Source of the DNA: Stenopsyche tienmushanensis
Lineage: Eukaryota > Arthropoda > Insecta > Trichoptera > Stenopsychidae
Length of the DNA stretch: 64,000 nucleotides
Direction: 5' to 3'
Assembly (NCBI GenBank): GCA_008973525.1
Contig: WACJ01000434.1
Coordinates: 1-64,000 of the forward strand
Shown here: positions 14,668 to 25,794 of the stretch, piece after piece
Position numbering within the stretch: position 1 is the stretch's first letter
How the letters are laid out: every line of letters starts with the position of its first letter
Position numbers and translations under genes: made by a program
The notes under the pieces: model-generated
Databases searched by the model: none
The model's input: the letters and a program-made list of their open reading frames with translations, nothing else
What the model was told of the DNA's origin: nothing

Positions 14668-15415
14668 TATGGTCACATAAACGTAAGAACACTAAGATCA
14701 GAAGACAAACTTACACAACTAGACTCGCGGTTTGACCGCCAAAGGGCTGTTTCGACTACTCCCATACTACAATCTCGTCTATAGAACCATTTAATCTTAT
14801 TGATATGGACCAGACTAGTTCATATTACTTAATACCTGACTTTCACCTATTTGTTCCAGTTATGTCTATTTTTCAGTTTGATTCCAGTCTGACTAATTAT
14901 ATATTTTTTGATTGTGCCCAGTCAGCACTAAACGCCGATGTTCGAAGTATTTTAACTATTGGTCACTTGACTAGTACTTATTTATGGATTAAAAACTTAA
15001 ATACTCTTTAACAGCAAGCTAATACTCAGTTAATCAACTATTCATTGCTATTTTTACAAATCATGACTTGCTTATCACTCGCTATCTCTAACATAGTCGA
15101 CCCTACCCAACAATATGGAGCACGATGAACCTCATCTAGAGTAGTTTTCTACTGTCTTCCGAATAATACTACTCAGTCTTTATAAACCTCCCACACTCTC
15201 TATCGAGACGATCGCGAAAGCGTTCGTCAATACAATTCAGGATAGGTGGGTGAGCGTTCGAAATGAAATTCGGTGGTAATGCTACCTTCAATATCGAGCT
15301 TATGAGGAGGTGAATGTATGATACAGACGAGATGGATGTAACCCCTTTCTGTGAATGGAAATTGAAGAGGTCCAAAGGTCTGCAGTGGACTATTCATGGC
15401 TATACTATGATGACC
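14668..15415. repeat. Family-1 dispersed repeat, copy A (internally deleted)
   Basis: This stretch aligns by eye with 31488-32425 over most of its length, from the shared start containing GTCACATAAAC through AGATCAGAAGACAAACTTAC to the shared end near CAGTGGACT. Copy A lacks two internal blocks present in copy B: one after about 14950 and one after about 15135 next to TCTAGAGTAGTTTTC. It retains a block at about 15222-15270 that copy B lacks. Both are therefore independent deletion products of a longer element. Minus-strand frames are short and give no recognised domain. The class (LINE untranslated end, SINE or DNA element) is unresolved. Confidence 0.75.
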
Positions 15416-15639
15416 TTAATAAATCGTGTTGAAATTTAGAATGTGTCAATTTCAACTATTTTCTAGTAGGTATAATAGTTTTTAATGAAACATTCTACTC
15501 TCATTAATATCCAACGGGAACTTATTTTAATGATCACAATACCATCGATATAATTTCCCAACGGCGACTCAATTTCTTATATTGTTTATCGATTTTAAAA
15601 ATTAACTAGGCGCATCGTGTTAACGTAGAAGTAAGTGAG

Positions 15640-15950
15640 CTAAGAGTATCGTTGAAGGTAGCTAAATGTTTAAGGGTCTACATACACACATACATATTTA
15701 GAGCGTTTTGAGTGCTTCTCGCTTATCTTGATTATTTCGTCGATACATCCCGTATTCACGGCAGGCCGCGCTAAAGCTCACCTTATTTAATGAAAGCTCG
15801 CTGAGTCAGGCTGTCAGGCCGGAGGTAGGTGGGAAGAAGACGAGAAGGAAGAGAACAGGAGAGAAAAGCTGGAAAACTGACGGGGGCAAGGATGGCTGGA
15901 GAGCGGGAAAGCTACGTGCGTGCGATGGAAAATCAATGAGCCGTACTTGG
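15640..15950. other. GC-raised, purine-rich island
   Basis: The stretch contains a G/A-rich run at about 15815-15915 with GGAGG, GAAGAAGACGAG and GAGAACAGGAG motifs, framed by ordinary AT-rich DNA. No ORF or RNA structure was recognised. It is listed among the candidate conserved noncoding islands. Confidence 0.3.
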
Positions 15951-17530
15951 GACGACATATTTCTATATGGAGAAATATTTCATTCATATTAAATTCTGTT
16001 CAATATTAATACATTTGATGCAGAAATGTACGAGCATGCCCTAAACGATTACATGATACTTCTATTGAATAACAAAATTTAATATTGATAAAAAACTAAA
16101 ATGCATATTTATAAGCGATCGAAAATTAATCAAAATTTTGGCGCTCTTTTAAATTTGATTTGTATCAAGACAAGGCTCAGGAAACACATGGTTTTTGTTA
16201 CCATTACAAAGTGAGAATTGTTAATTTAAGTCAGGTGTGTGTTTATCCCTAAACTATCATTAAAAATCATTATCATACAATCACAGTAGTATTGTATTGT
16301 TAATGCTTAAATTTAATAAATCAAAAACTTTTAATAAAGGATTGGTTTTAATAAAAAAAATAGGTCAACAAGAAAACGGTTCCTGCAAAATAAACACAAG
16401 AAAATATAATGGATCTTCTTACCCATTAATCAACGAATATTGGACCTTCTGGAAACCATTTTTGTGGGTATATTGTTCCAAAAACATAATTTTTTTTATA
16501 TCAACCTATTATTCAAGAATCAAATAAATGTTATCTTTTATTGCATGCCTTTTTCAGATTTTTCTAAATATTTTATCATTATATTTAAGCATCAATAGTG
16601 AATAGATTACTAATTTCTTGCGTTTTTTATAAAATTTCTAAAATGTTTTTTTAATAGTTCCACGATCCAACTTATTTATTAAATAACGAATAAATAGGGA
16701 TGAGTAGGCTGATCATGCGGAAATGTTTAATTTATATCATTACAATGGAGCAGATTGCTGGGTCGATGTTAGAGCAGAAAAGGCAAAAGACAAGTTATTA
16801 AGAGAAAGCTGAGGTAAATACTGATTCGTTAGAGATACGAGTAACACCTGATTAAGCTTCTCGTAAAGGTGTAGGGGAACGTATCAGCTCGACAGGATTA
16901 TAGGCTTTGCTACCTTTTATGGTTTATTCTCGGGAAACTTTGGAAATAACTTTGTCTGATCATGTAATCTGCTTTCACAAAAACCGTTTTATATCCAAAC
17001 ACGTCAAGTTGAAAATCTTTTTGAGGAAAACTCCCTGGTTATACGGCGCAAACACGATAGTTAAATATTGACAAACCATTATAGTTGATTATATAGTAGG
17101 CTGCGTAGTTCTCGATGTTTGAAAATTGAACAAAGGGGACGTAAAACTATTTTTTGTAACCTCCTCCCCTTCAATACCTGGAATCATGAAATGTATTGAC
17201 TTTTAAACAACTTTGAATATAGCATTGCATGATTTTAATTATGAAACTTCAGTATATTCCATTATAACCAATACTGGTTATGCTTTCATGCATGATTATT
17301 TGAAGTTATGATCAATACATTTAAAATATTAAACATGTATATTGTTATTGTTACATTAATGTGTGTTTAATTTCAAATTTAACATTTTACATATTTGCGA
17401 TATTTTATCGCTAGTATTTCCTAGAACATCATAGTTTACGTGAAATGGGAAATGTTGGTTTTTTAAATTGTACGTATTTATAAGCACATACTGTTTTTGG
17501 CCATTTTTTTAATCATTAAGAGAGGGCTGA
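15951..17530. other. AT-rich stretch with no recognised gene
   Basis: A 76-codon plus-strand frame at 16297-16527 is rich in Lys, Asn and Ile, as expected of chance AT-rich sequence, and matches no family I know. Nothing else was supported. Confidence 0.5.
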
Positions 17531-17544
17531 TAGGGCTGAGGGTT

Positions 17545-17655
17545 TTCAAAAATGTGGTCACACTTCTTGTACACGAGATGATGGGAAGATGATTTACATA
17601 CCCAAGATGATTTAGTTACTATTTCGACTGTTTAATCGCGAGAATACCTACAGGT
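17545..17655 (-). repeat. Degraded tRNA-like sequence, second copy
   Basis: The segment around 17605-17650 aligns with 13688-13735. The shared core reads CGACTGYTTAAYCGCGAGA and is preceded in both copies by ATGATTWAGTTA. The anticodon-loop bases are mutated here and the T-arm half is weak. With the 71-nt copy at 13.67 kb it suggests a small tRNA-derived repeat family. Confidence 0.4.
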
Positions 17656-18284
17656 ACCATTCAGATAGTGTAAATATGAAAATGTATTCAAACAAATAAT
17701 ATACTGAACTAATACTGAAGAATACATAGATATTAGATAGCAAGAGAGAATAAAATCTGAAAGTACAAGAGAAGTGACTTTTAGCGATCCCAACAAATTA
17801 TGACCAAATCATTCCATAGTTTTTGGTCACTCGTTATTTAAAATTACTGTTGGATTTTTTTAAAAGTTTAAATGAATATTTTATAAAAACTGGCAAGTTA
17901 TTGATTCGATAAGATAATATAGGAAAATAACCTATTCATATACACGTATCTCAGTGTCCATGAATCTGCGCTTTTTGATCACGTAGTAAGTAATTTTTAA
18001 GTATGTTTTTGAAATAAAGTTTCGAAATGTACTTGCCTCTCTAAAATACCACATATAGTGGTCTTTAATTTTGTGTTGAATGTAAAATATATTTAAGGGC
18101 TTAAATACAAGTCATCAATTCAGCTATGATTTTGTTAAAAAGATTCAAGTTTATTGTGTATGAATAAAATGTGAGCGTTGAATAAACAGCAACAAAAGGT
18201 TAACTTTGCAGATTAAAACGGACAAAATAATGAAAAACGTCTAGAGTTTTAATAATCTCCTTAGGCTTTTGTTGAAATAATTAA

Positions 18285-18800
18285 AACACCCGCGCACAGC
18301 GCCCATTGGAAGGCCTTCCTATTTAGAATGAAACAAATGTAATACACAGCCCGGGGTCCTTTCTATATTAATGACATCAAATTACAAATTATGTTTACTT
18401 TTCCTCTGCGAGTGAATCAGGGAAAATATAATAAGCAATATTTCTTTCGCAGCACTAATTTCGAGCGAAAGGATCTTTTGTAATTACTGTTTGTTTGCTT
18501 GTTTGTCCCGGCAAACGAACATACCGTGGCCCTTAGGAGGGTTGCGCTAAATTTGCAGGCCGCGCGCGCACGTTCCACTGTAGGGTTGGGAAAATCCCGA
18601 GTTGAGGTTTAGAAAGACGTGGCCTTTCCAAAGGACGAAGTCATCCAGGAGGATGAGGGAATAAGAGCTTAAAACGAGACGTCACTGTTAGTGGCTGTCA
18701 TTCTCCTGGAATAGTTGAGATTTTCGTGCATATTGTACCCGCAGCTAAAGTTTTACTATCAGGCATCTTGTCGAGTCATCTTCAATTTTTCGGGGTGCGT
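18285..18800. other. GC-raised island, no recognised gene
   Basis: CpG-containing sequence, including a GCGCGCGC run near 18563, stands out from AT-rich flanks. No ORF of note is present on either strand. It could be a regulatory region, a CpG-rich promoter or an old repeat. Confidence 0.3.
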
Positions 18801-19790
18801 TAACTACAGACATGATTTTGCAAAATTTAATTTATAAGGTTGTCGTAATAAGTAACATACTTTGCAAATATAAATTTAATTAAAAATTATTAATAAATTC
18901 AGACATTTTCAACTCCCGCTATATATTTACGTAACATCATCGAAAAATTACATATAAGTATTTTTTTAAATAATTAAATATAAATTTTAAAATACATTTC
19001 AATTTTCCTAAATCATATTATGCTCTTGCCTTGAGTATATCAAATAATCATTGAAGATCTATTAATATCATCATTATGTTCATTCATCATCATGATTCGT
19101 GGTTTTACCCTGATTAAATAAATTGAGGTCTTACTAGGAAACTACCTTATTTAAAAGATGAATAACGCAAAAAGTATAGGAGATTTTTTCCATGTTATAG
19201 AAAAACATTTAAAGACGATCCACTGTATGATCGTCACTAAACCTACATAACAAAAACACTATGTCTCGCCCTTTCAAATGAGCGCCACCCTACCCTTCTC
19301 AGAATAAGGCTTCAGGATATCATTTTCGGATATAGATAAAGAACTAAATAATTGTTTTGCTTCAAATATTTTCAACGGAGTTATACACGATGATATAAAT
19401 CACCATGTGAAAAAATATTTTAAATAAGTGGTGGTTTTCAGTGGATCTATCATGACATATCTGGGGCAGAGCTTCTTAAGCTATATTTCACAGAAAATTA
19501 TCTGCAAAATCCAGGAACAGTATTTAAACGAATATAGAAAAAACAATTAGCTTTTGGCACTCATTTCGATGGGTTCATTGTGACCATGACATGGTTGTCA
19601 TATTATGTTTTCATGTTACATATATTAAACACATCTCTTGTGGATTTAAACCCGTGACTATCTATAGTTACATAGATAAATAATTGCACAAGAAATAATT
19701 ACAATAGAAAAGTTTGCATGTTCTCCAGAAATCCCTTTTACTCCTTTTATATATAATATATATAATATTTACCCCGGTAATGCGCTGAGC
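18801..19790. other. AT-rich stretch with no recognised gene
   Basis: I saw nothing beyond AT-rich low-complexity sequence and a TA-rich run near 19750-19770. Confidence 0.5.
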
Positions 19791-19792
19791 CT

Positions 19793-19960
19793 TCACAAGT
19801 TAAAATCAGATTTCATGTTATCTTTGATATCGAACGCATAAGGAGGTGAATGCGTACAAATAATACGGATTGGAAATCTTTCCCGTGAATTGCTATTTAG
19901 TTGGAATATATGAGCTGCATTATGATGTATAGAAAATAGTGTGATTAGTATGAATAAAAA
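19793..19960. repeat. Family-1 repeat fragment, copy C
   Basis: The fragment aligns with the 3' part of copies A and B. It carries the shared order of TATCGA, then CATAAGGAGGTGAATG, then GATGGATG-like and CCCGTGAAT-like motifs, ending in an ATGATG-type motif. It is diverged and lacks the first half of the repeat. No coding potential is recognised. Confidence 0.5.
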
Positions 19961-20219
19961 TATATTTTGGTATTTATCATTGAAAGGATTGCATTGAACT
20001 ATGTTAATAATATAGCAACATACATATTTAAAAATTATACCCAAAATATATTTGAATATATGAATGCTTTAAATGTACATTCAAAATAAATAAGCGTTTT
20101 TATTTGAATTTGTATGCAACTTTTTTGTTCCCTACAAAATATTAAAACTGCCGTAAGTTTTGCCATTGTTCATTTAAAATTGAAATAAGCTTATTTTGAA
20201 AAGCTTCGTTATTTTTCAC

Positions 20220-20560
20220 CGACGAGCATAGCATATGGATATGAAAAAAGTCGCATATGCAAAATCATTATTTAAGCTCATGCATAATATTTTCGCTACG
20301 AGCCCCAGCAATTTTTTCGAATCTCCGCCATTGGCAGAAAACTTTCTCCAACAAATTGAATTCTGCTTTACGAGTCGAAATAACGGTCTCTCACGATGTT
20401 GCTTTGTTAAATTATATACAAATTATTCGTATTTCATTTTCGCATTTGACGTCGCATCGTTATTCGTTCCGCAAATATGTCGTTCTCACGTGAATAACCA
20501 AAATTAAACACACCTGTGCGTGCATACATAAATTCGTGTTGTTATTATATATAAATATAT
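20220..20560. other. GC-raised island with two overlapping ORFs
   Basis: Two overlapping plus-strand frames (20235-20507, 90 codons; 20257-20493, 78 codons) stay open, but neither resembles a known protein. The region contains ATATGCAAAAT, an octamer-like site, and CpG-containing sequence in an AT-rich background. A conserved noncoding element is a plausible alternative to coding sequence. Confidence 0.3.
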
Positions 20561-21185
20561 CCACTAAACTCGCAGCCTCTAACGATTCTGCTGGGTAATA
20601 CGTTTATCTAAAGCCTCTTTAATATAATTCCATTAGCATGTGCTGCTTCGAAAGTTAAAGTTAATTAGCGTTAAAGCTGTGATTTTACTTCAATCCTTAC
20701 GTATAACAAAAGCCCAAGATGTATAATCATATTTTTTGATAAATCTATTCAAATTTAAAACGAACTACTCTGAAAAAAGTAAGGGCGAGGGCTCTTATGT
20801 TTTTCGAATATAGGGCCCGCTGGGACCAGGCATTTTGAATTCTCAGTATTTAAGATTCTGAGTATCGAAAATAACATATTTTACTAATGTTTTCGAGAAT
20901 TTTTCAACTTTACAATAAAACATGTTTTTCATCTAGCTTTAAAGCATTATAATTTAATAGCTACAAAAAATCCTTTGTAAAAACTAGACCTCCTTCAATA
21001 TCAGTTCATGGAAAAAGTCACATTTATACCATCTGTGTCATATTAAATTTCATATTTACCTCTTTGAGCACTTGATAGTAAATGACGCTCACTTAGTGGT
21101 TCATCTAGGAAAATGGTTCAAAAAGCACTTTTTGGGCTTTTTAATGGAAAAACAGGTCTTGGCGTGGAAAGCCACCCAATGACCA
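20561..21185. other. AT-rich stretch with no recognised gene
   Basis: No coding signal is seen. The right part borders the C-terminal remains of the mariner relic and may include its degraded terminal repeat, which I could not define. Confidence 0.45.
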
Positions 21186-21189
21186 AATT

Positions 21190-22250
21190 TTAGACTGTCG
21201 TATTTTTCGTCGATTTATTTGACAGTAACGAAAAGGATGAAAGACTGAATTGCAGTAATGCAAGTCTCTGCTATTTTGCTAACCCCGACTGATGACGGCA
21301 TTTATTCCTTCCAAAAAAACATGTTTTTTTATTCAAGGCTGCTTATCATCCCTCAGACAACTTTAGAGAATATATATTATAAAAGACTATAAATTTTCAC
21401 CTAGGAAAAATAAATTGTAAGGCACGAAATAAGTAAAAATCACTTGGGACAATATTTGGGAAATAAGCAGAATGCGGCAAAGCTCTCAATTAAATTCAAT
21501 ATTTTTTGCAGTGTTATTTGAGCCATATGCGATCTAGCGTTATCATGATGAAACATATTCACCAACTGCAGGCGTTATTTGATTAATTCTAAGTTTAAAT
21601 GACACTGTTAACATCTGCATTAATAGTTTGATTTGGTTGTAATAGTTCATAATAAATCACACCATACATATCCCACTAAGCACTTAAATATTTATTTTTA
21701 GGATGTAAAGACACCTTTGCTGTTGGAATTACCTGCTTATCTTTATCTGTCCACTGTCTTTTTCTTGTGACTTTATGATAACTAATCCATTTTTCGTCAC
21801 CTATTACCAAACGGTCTAAAAATGGCTCCTTTGAAGCGCGATAAAATGGAAGTGCAGATATTTATTCGTTATTGACAATTGGATTCGGTTAGCTCATACG
21901 ATACCCATTTTCCAGTTTGGATACTTTCCCAATCTCCTTTAAATGACGAATCTGTTCCATGAGATGAATCCATCTTTTCTGCGATCTGATCCACTGTTAA
22001 TTGAGACTCTGATTTCACAAGATTTTTAAAAACGTTGTTCAATCAAAATCAAATAACAGGACGTCCTGAATGGGGTTCTTCATAAATGCTGCTTTCTCTG
22101 AATTTTTTTAAACCAAAATTAGTGACAAACATTTTCGTCAAGTGACGGAAAATTTCGACAGGTTCGAAATCTAATGTTAAATTGTGTTTTATTAACACTA
22201 TTCAATTTTTTTCAAAAAGGCGCATGAACTTTTGGACTGACCTGACATAT
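21190..22250 (-). pseudogene. Mariner transposase relic 1 (Tc1/mariner)
   Basis: Read on the minus strand, frame-shifted segments give successive mariner hallmarks. These are an N-terminal piece with EPHSGRPV (about 22070), a helix-turn-helix piece SQLTVDQIAEKMDSSHGT, then GKWVSYELTES. Next comes the first catalytic motif LVIGDEKWIS (about 21790-21805), then the GVIYYELLQPNQTINAD block. The second catalytic motif HHDNARSH lies at about 21530-21550 and the third, PSDFYLF, at about 21430-21447, followed by a weak C-terminal tail. All three acidic positions survive, but stop codons interrupt the frame (for example after LSA and NSVI) and several frameshifts are needed. A candidate outer end containing GGTCAGTCCAAAAGTTC lies near 22215-22250. 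No target duplication or matching left inverted repeat was found. Family membership is firm; subfamily is not. Confidence 0.85.
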
Positions 22251-22872
22251 TCAAATAAAAATAGCGTGATATGCCTACGAATCGCTTGATGGTCTTATAA
22301 GAGAGGGTAAGATTACTTTGCCGTTTCCCGAATTCATATTTTAATGAAAATCTTTTGATTCCAGATTTCCCCTCCGAATGACGAAATGATCCGACTGTTG
22401 CCATTAATTTAACGAATTTATTTTTAGATTTTTATTTGATTTACTTACAAGATAAAAGAGTTTGAAGGACCTCCTCGTTGATAATCAATACAAGACTATC
22501 ATCACCATCGTAAATATTAACCAATCAAAATTTTGATTTCATCTAACTGCATAACCATGTACAATCACAGTACTACGAAACAAACATTTAGTCTTATAAC
22601 AAACTAGTCAGCCACAATCATAAAAAATAGTCATATAGTCGTGTTGGGAATGTTCCCGCACCCAATCGCAACGGTAAAGCAGTCTGTCCGGGAATATCTC
22701 GGGATTCGACATAAAAGAGTTAATTCAGTGCCGTTTGCACCATTCGGCAGTTTTTTTTAAAAAAAAAATTCCAATTGAATCATTTCGATTAGTTCTTTAT
22801 TCAGTTTAAATTTGTTGCATAGCGTCAATTTCATTAAATTTATAATATTTTAAAAATCATGTTACTTAAAAT
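22251..22872. other. AT-rich flank between mariner relic and LTR element
   Basis: No gene is recognised. The stretch ends in the left copy of the LTR element's 4-bp target duplication. Confidence 0.45.
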
Positions 22873-22876
22873 GTAC
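22873..22876. repeat. Target-site duplication, left copy (GTAC)
   Basis: GTAC directly precedes the left LTR and is repeated immediately after the right LTR at 26471-26474. A 4-bp duplication is usual for Ty3/gypsy-type integrases. It shows that the element inserted as one unit. Confidence 0.85.
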
Positions 22877-23529
22877 TGTAACGTAGACCCCTCGCTGACA
22901 CAAGGCGGTCCGTTATCTACGTCGCTGCGATTATGTTATCGCGTTCTTCAGACGCGAGATCCGCACCGGAGAGACGCTCAAAACCGCGAGGGATCGCTTC
23001 GAAAAGCGACCACAGTACGGAGATGTAATGGGTGGCTCCGAATGTCGTTCTGGCGCTGATCAACGACGGTCAGGATTCTGTAACTCGTTCGGTGACGGGA
23101 TTCCAGGAACAGGAGCTCCGCAGGGATATATAATGGATACACAATATGTTGGCTCAACGCATGTATTTATTCAAAATACGGAGCGCAACAGTCGTGGATG
23201 ATAATGGCGTATACTATGAACAATCAGGCGACGTGTACGAGGAGGCTTCTACAGACCAAGTCCCCGAAGAGATGTTGGTCGGGCAAGGACTAGGAATCAA
23301 CTAAAAACTTCATGATTTGGCAGAAGAGTGTCTCATTTCTACCTGGCAATTGAAGCCAGCACCCTTCCTTATCTCTAAACCCGACGCCAGCGTTCTTATC
23401 TACACGGAGAGGCGTCGCTCCAGCCCTTATAGCGATACTTTTGACCATATGGACTGGCAACGGCGGAATCCCATGGATTTCGCCGCATGCACTCTATATT
23501 TAATAATTTACGTATGCCTCCACGCTACA
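22877..23529 (-). repeat. 3' LTR (left on the plus strand)
   Basis: This 653-bp LTR is identical in length to the right copy. In the minus-strand sense it carries a TATA-like CTATAAGGG at 23432-23424 and an AATAAA signal at 23171-23166, about 255 nt downstream, as expected for U3, R and U5. As the 3' LTR it would supply polyadenylation. The plus-strand 75-codon frame at 23317-23544 runs antisense to transcription and is read as chance, because it recurs in the other LTR. Confidence 0.9.
23424..23432 (-). promoter_or_regulatory. TATA-like box in LTR
   Basis: On the minus strand CTATAAGGG lies about 100 nt into the LTR, upstream of the AATAAA at 23171-23166. The equivalent site in the promoter-proximal 5' LTR is 26365-26373. 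The assignment rests on the motif and its position only. Confidence 0.4.
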
Positions 23530-23537
23530 CTCCCCCT
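23530..23537 (-). promoter_or_regulatory. Polypurine tract
   Basis: On the minus strand AGGGGGAG directly abuts the TGTAGC start of the left LTR. A purine run just inside the 3' LTR is the usual plus-strand primer site for reverse transcription, and it fixes the element's orientation. Confidence 0.65.
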
Positions 23538-24422
23538 GACTTAAGTTTGATCGTCCCGATCAATTCAACAAAAGACGAACGTGTTTAATTGCCTTGATTA
23601 CCATCCATAACCGTGCGTCTCCAAAATCACATTTTTTTTTAATAGAGTACACAAGAAATACATTATACAAAATCATCAATCAGTAAATAGTAAAATACAC
23701 AAAATACAATGGAGAAACATCCGTAATCATAAATGCTGCCGCCGCTGCAGCATCGGGATTTTTTTTTTAATTTTCTTACTGATTTTTTTTAAATTATTCT
23801 TTTCGTATGAATTTTTGCAATTAACTAATTATTATCGCGAGCTAATCCGGTACCCGGTGAGTACAAGCATGTAATTATATTTCCCGGCTTCTCATAGCCG
23901 TCTGACGCAGGAGTCGTTCCTGGCCGTTATTTTGGTGCATTTTTAAATGATCATGTATCTATCCTAGCCGAAGAATCAAAGCCTAAGGATGAGATCAAGT
24001 GCTCTCTAGGAGCTCAGCTGTAGTCACGTTCCTCCCTACTAGACGTCGAGCTCTCTATCGACGCCCACCGCGATTTAACCAGTCAGTCGCAACAATTGCT
24101 CACTGGTACTGGTGCTCTTATGAACGTACGCGAATGACTATTATTATTCATTATTATTATACTCCGGTCCCCGAGATGCTCGTACGATATTTCCTCGCGA
24201 ATTTAACAATCACTGTCACAGATTTAGTAATTGGGCATGAATGCCTTATCGCGAGAAGTTTGTTTAAGCATAAATTCAATTTACTAGACAAAAAAAATCT
24301 TTAATTGCGCGGTTTATTTACGAACAACGCGTGATGTCAAATCCATCCGATACTGCGAAAACAACGGCAAACAACGAAACGACACTTAGACTTAGAATTA
24401 GATTTAGAAGAAACTTAGACAC
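23538..24422 (-). other. LTR element 3' noncoding interior
   Basis: This lies between the ORF stop and the polypurine tract. It contains T-rich runs near 23631-23641 and 23760-23795, a GCCGCCGCTGC patch near 23737, and a 101-codon plus-strand frame (23999-24304) with no recognised domain. No pol fragment was seen in any frame I checked. It may hold packaging or dimerisation signals, but nothing in the sequence shows this. Confidence 0.5.
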
Positions 24423-25775
24423 TTAGAATTTTGCGAGTTGTATACGCTTACACAAATCCACCGTTGGATTTTTTTTCACTAATTTCCACACCGCGGCCAA
24501 CGCTCCAAGCGCAGCCTGCAATGTGGATGTGGCCCGAGCTGATTGTCGAAACCACGCACCATGTATCGGGTTGTAGATGAAGGCGTTCAGCGAGGCTATA
24601 GGTGGTCGGCCATCATCAATGGCGAGGCATCGCGGCGCATGCTGCGGATGCAGCGAGGAAACGGCGCCGCGGCGTCGCAGCCGTGCGTCGATGGTTCCGG
24701 TCCTCATTCCTCGTCGCCGGAAGATCTTGTCAGGTCGAATTCCTCCTCCTTGATCGGCTGGAGAAAGCTTGCGACGTTCCAGGGCTTCTTTTGTGTTAGT
24801 TATGCCGTACCCTCCTAGATGGAGCGCAAATGCCAAAATTACCAAGCATTTGATCCATCCTTTGTTTAGCACGATAGCGACACGATCTCGCAAGAACGTC
24901 ATGATTGGATGCTCTTGATTGTCCGCTGGTGGTTGAAGGTGAGCGATTTGACCGGGCTCATCTGGAGCGGCAAGCGGTTGGTGCTCTTGAATCAGAGCGG
25001 GCGGCTGGAGATGAACGGTTGGAGCAGGCTCATCTGGAGCGGCGAGTGATGGGCGCTCCTGAATCGTAGCTGGCGACTGAAGATGAGCGGGCGGTTCATC
25101 TTGAGTGTCGAGTGATAATTGCTCTTGAATCGGAGCGGGCGGATGAAGATGAGCGGGCGGCTCATTTGGAGCGGCAAGTGATGGGCGCTCCTCAATTGGA
25201 GCGGGCGGCTGAAGATGAACGGTTGGAGCAAGCTCATCTGGAGCGGCAAGTGATGGGCGCTCCTGAATTGGAGCGGGTGGCTGTAGATGGGCGGCTTGAG
25301 CCAGCTCATCTGGAGCGGGCGGCGCTTGCGAAGCATCTTGAGGCGCTTGCTTCTTAGCCGCGATCTCGTCCTCGCGTTTCCTAATTCCGCGTAACGCACA
25401 TTGAAGTACATAACTGCGTTTCGCCATCCTTATCACGTTCACTTGCCTCGTAATATACGCCAAGTCCGCCATGCACTCCTCCCTCTGCGTCTCCATTTCC
25501 TTCTGGATAAAAGCTCTTACTGAAGGTGGAGCTATCTGCAGGACTGCCGTCCAATAATCGCTCCAATTTTTATACTTTTTCAGTATCCTTTTCCGCCTCT
25601 TATCCTCGGAGTCTTCCAATTGCTGCTGCGTCGTATCAAACTGTTTTTTTGTCTTGATCGACCAACCTGACTGTACTGCAGCAGTAGCCAATGCTTCTGC
25701 TTTTGCTAATTCTTCTGTGGTGGCTGCAAGATGAAACTCTGTTTCCTCCATGGCGGCAGCTCTCCTGGTCAGCAT
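24423..25775 (-). CDS. 450-aa repeat-bearing protein of the LTR element (gag-position ORF, unrecognised)
   Basis: This is the only long ORF of the element. It starts 20 nt inside the primer site, and an upstream in-frame TGA makes the first Met the probable start. Residues 10-70 look helical and rich in Glu, Lys and Ala, residues 70-145 are basic and hydrophobic-patterned, and residues 155-290 hold about six 22- or 24-aa repeats of the form DEL/DEP...HLQPPAPIQERPSLAA. Residues 306-325 form a hydrophobic stretch (IKCLVILAFALHLGG) that could span a membrane. Residues 350-370 are Arg-rich. No CCHC knuckle, protease or RT motif is present. Its position suggests gag or a gag replacement, and the hydrophobic segment also allows a captured or env-like origin. 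Codon GC is much higher than in flanking DNA. I do not recognise the family. Confidence 0.7.
   Translation of the reverse strand: MLTRRAAAMEETEFHLAATTEELAKAEALATAAVQSGWSIKTKKQFDTTQQQLEDSEDKRRKRILKKYKNWSDYWTAVLQIAPPSVRAFIQKEMETQREECMADLAYITRQVNVIRMAKRSYVLQCALRGIRKREDEIAAKKQAPQDASQAPPAPDELAQAAHLQPPAPIQERPSLAAPDELAPTVHLQPPAPIEERPSLAAPNEPPAHLHPPAPIQEQLSLDTQDEPPAHLQSPATIQERPSLAAPDEPAPTVHLQPPALIQEHQPLAAPDEPGQIAHLQPPADNQEHPIMTFLRDRVAIVLNKGWIKCLVILAFALHLGGYGITNTKEALERRKLSPADQGGGIRPDKIFRRRGMRTGTIDARLRRRGAVSSLHPQHAPRCLAIDDGRPPIASLNAFIYNPIHGAWFRQSARATSTLQAALGALAAVWKLVKKNPTVDLCKRIQLAKF
24906..25313 (-). repeat. In-frame coding minisatellite, six units of 66-72 bp
   Basis: Units of 72 bp (24 codons) or 66 bp (22 codons, lacking two codons after DEP) are arranged head to tail and encode the Pro/Glu-rich repeats. 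Because every unit is a multiple of three and lacks stops in several frames, long overlapping ORFs also appear in another minus-strand frame (24992-25411) and on the plus strand (25112-25357). These are probably by-products. Confidence 0.9.
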
Positions 25776-25794
25776 CCTGGATTCCGTAGATCAC

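Noticed and set aside
23317..23544. 75-codon plus-strand ORF in the LTR, repeated at 26258-26521
   Set aside because: It is duplicated only because it lies in both LTRs, runs antisense to the element's transcription, and extends past the LTR differently in each copy. No recognised domain.
24543..24818. 91- and 65-codon plus-strand ORFs
   Set aside because: Antisense shadows of the GC-rich 450-aa ORF.
25112..25357. 81-codon plus-strand Glu-rich ORF over the coding repeats
   Set aside because: Shadow frame kept open by repeat units whose length is a multiple of three. The 450-aa minus-strand frame is longer and starts correctly next to the primer site.
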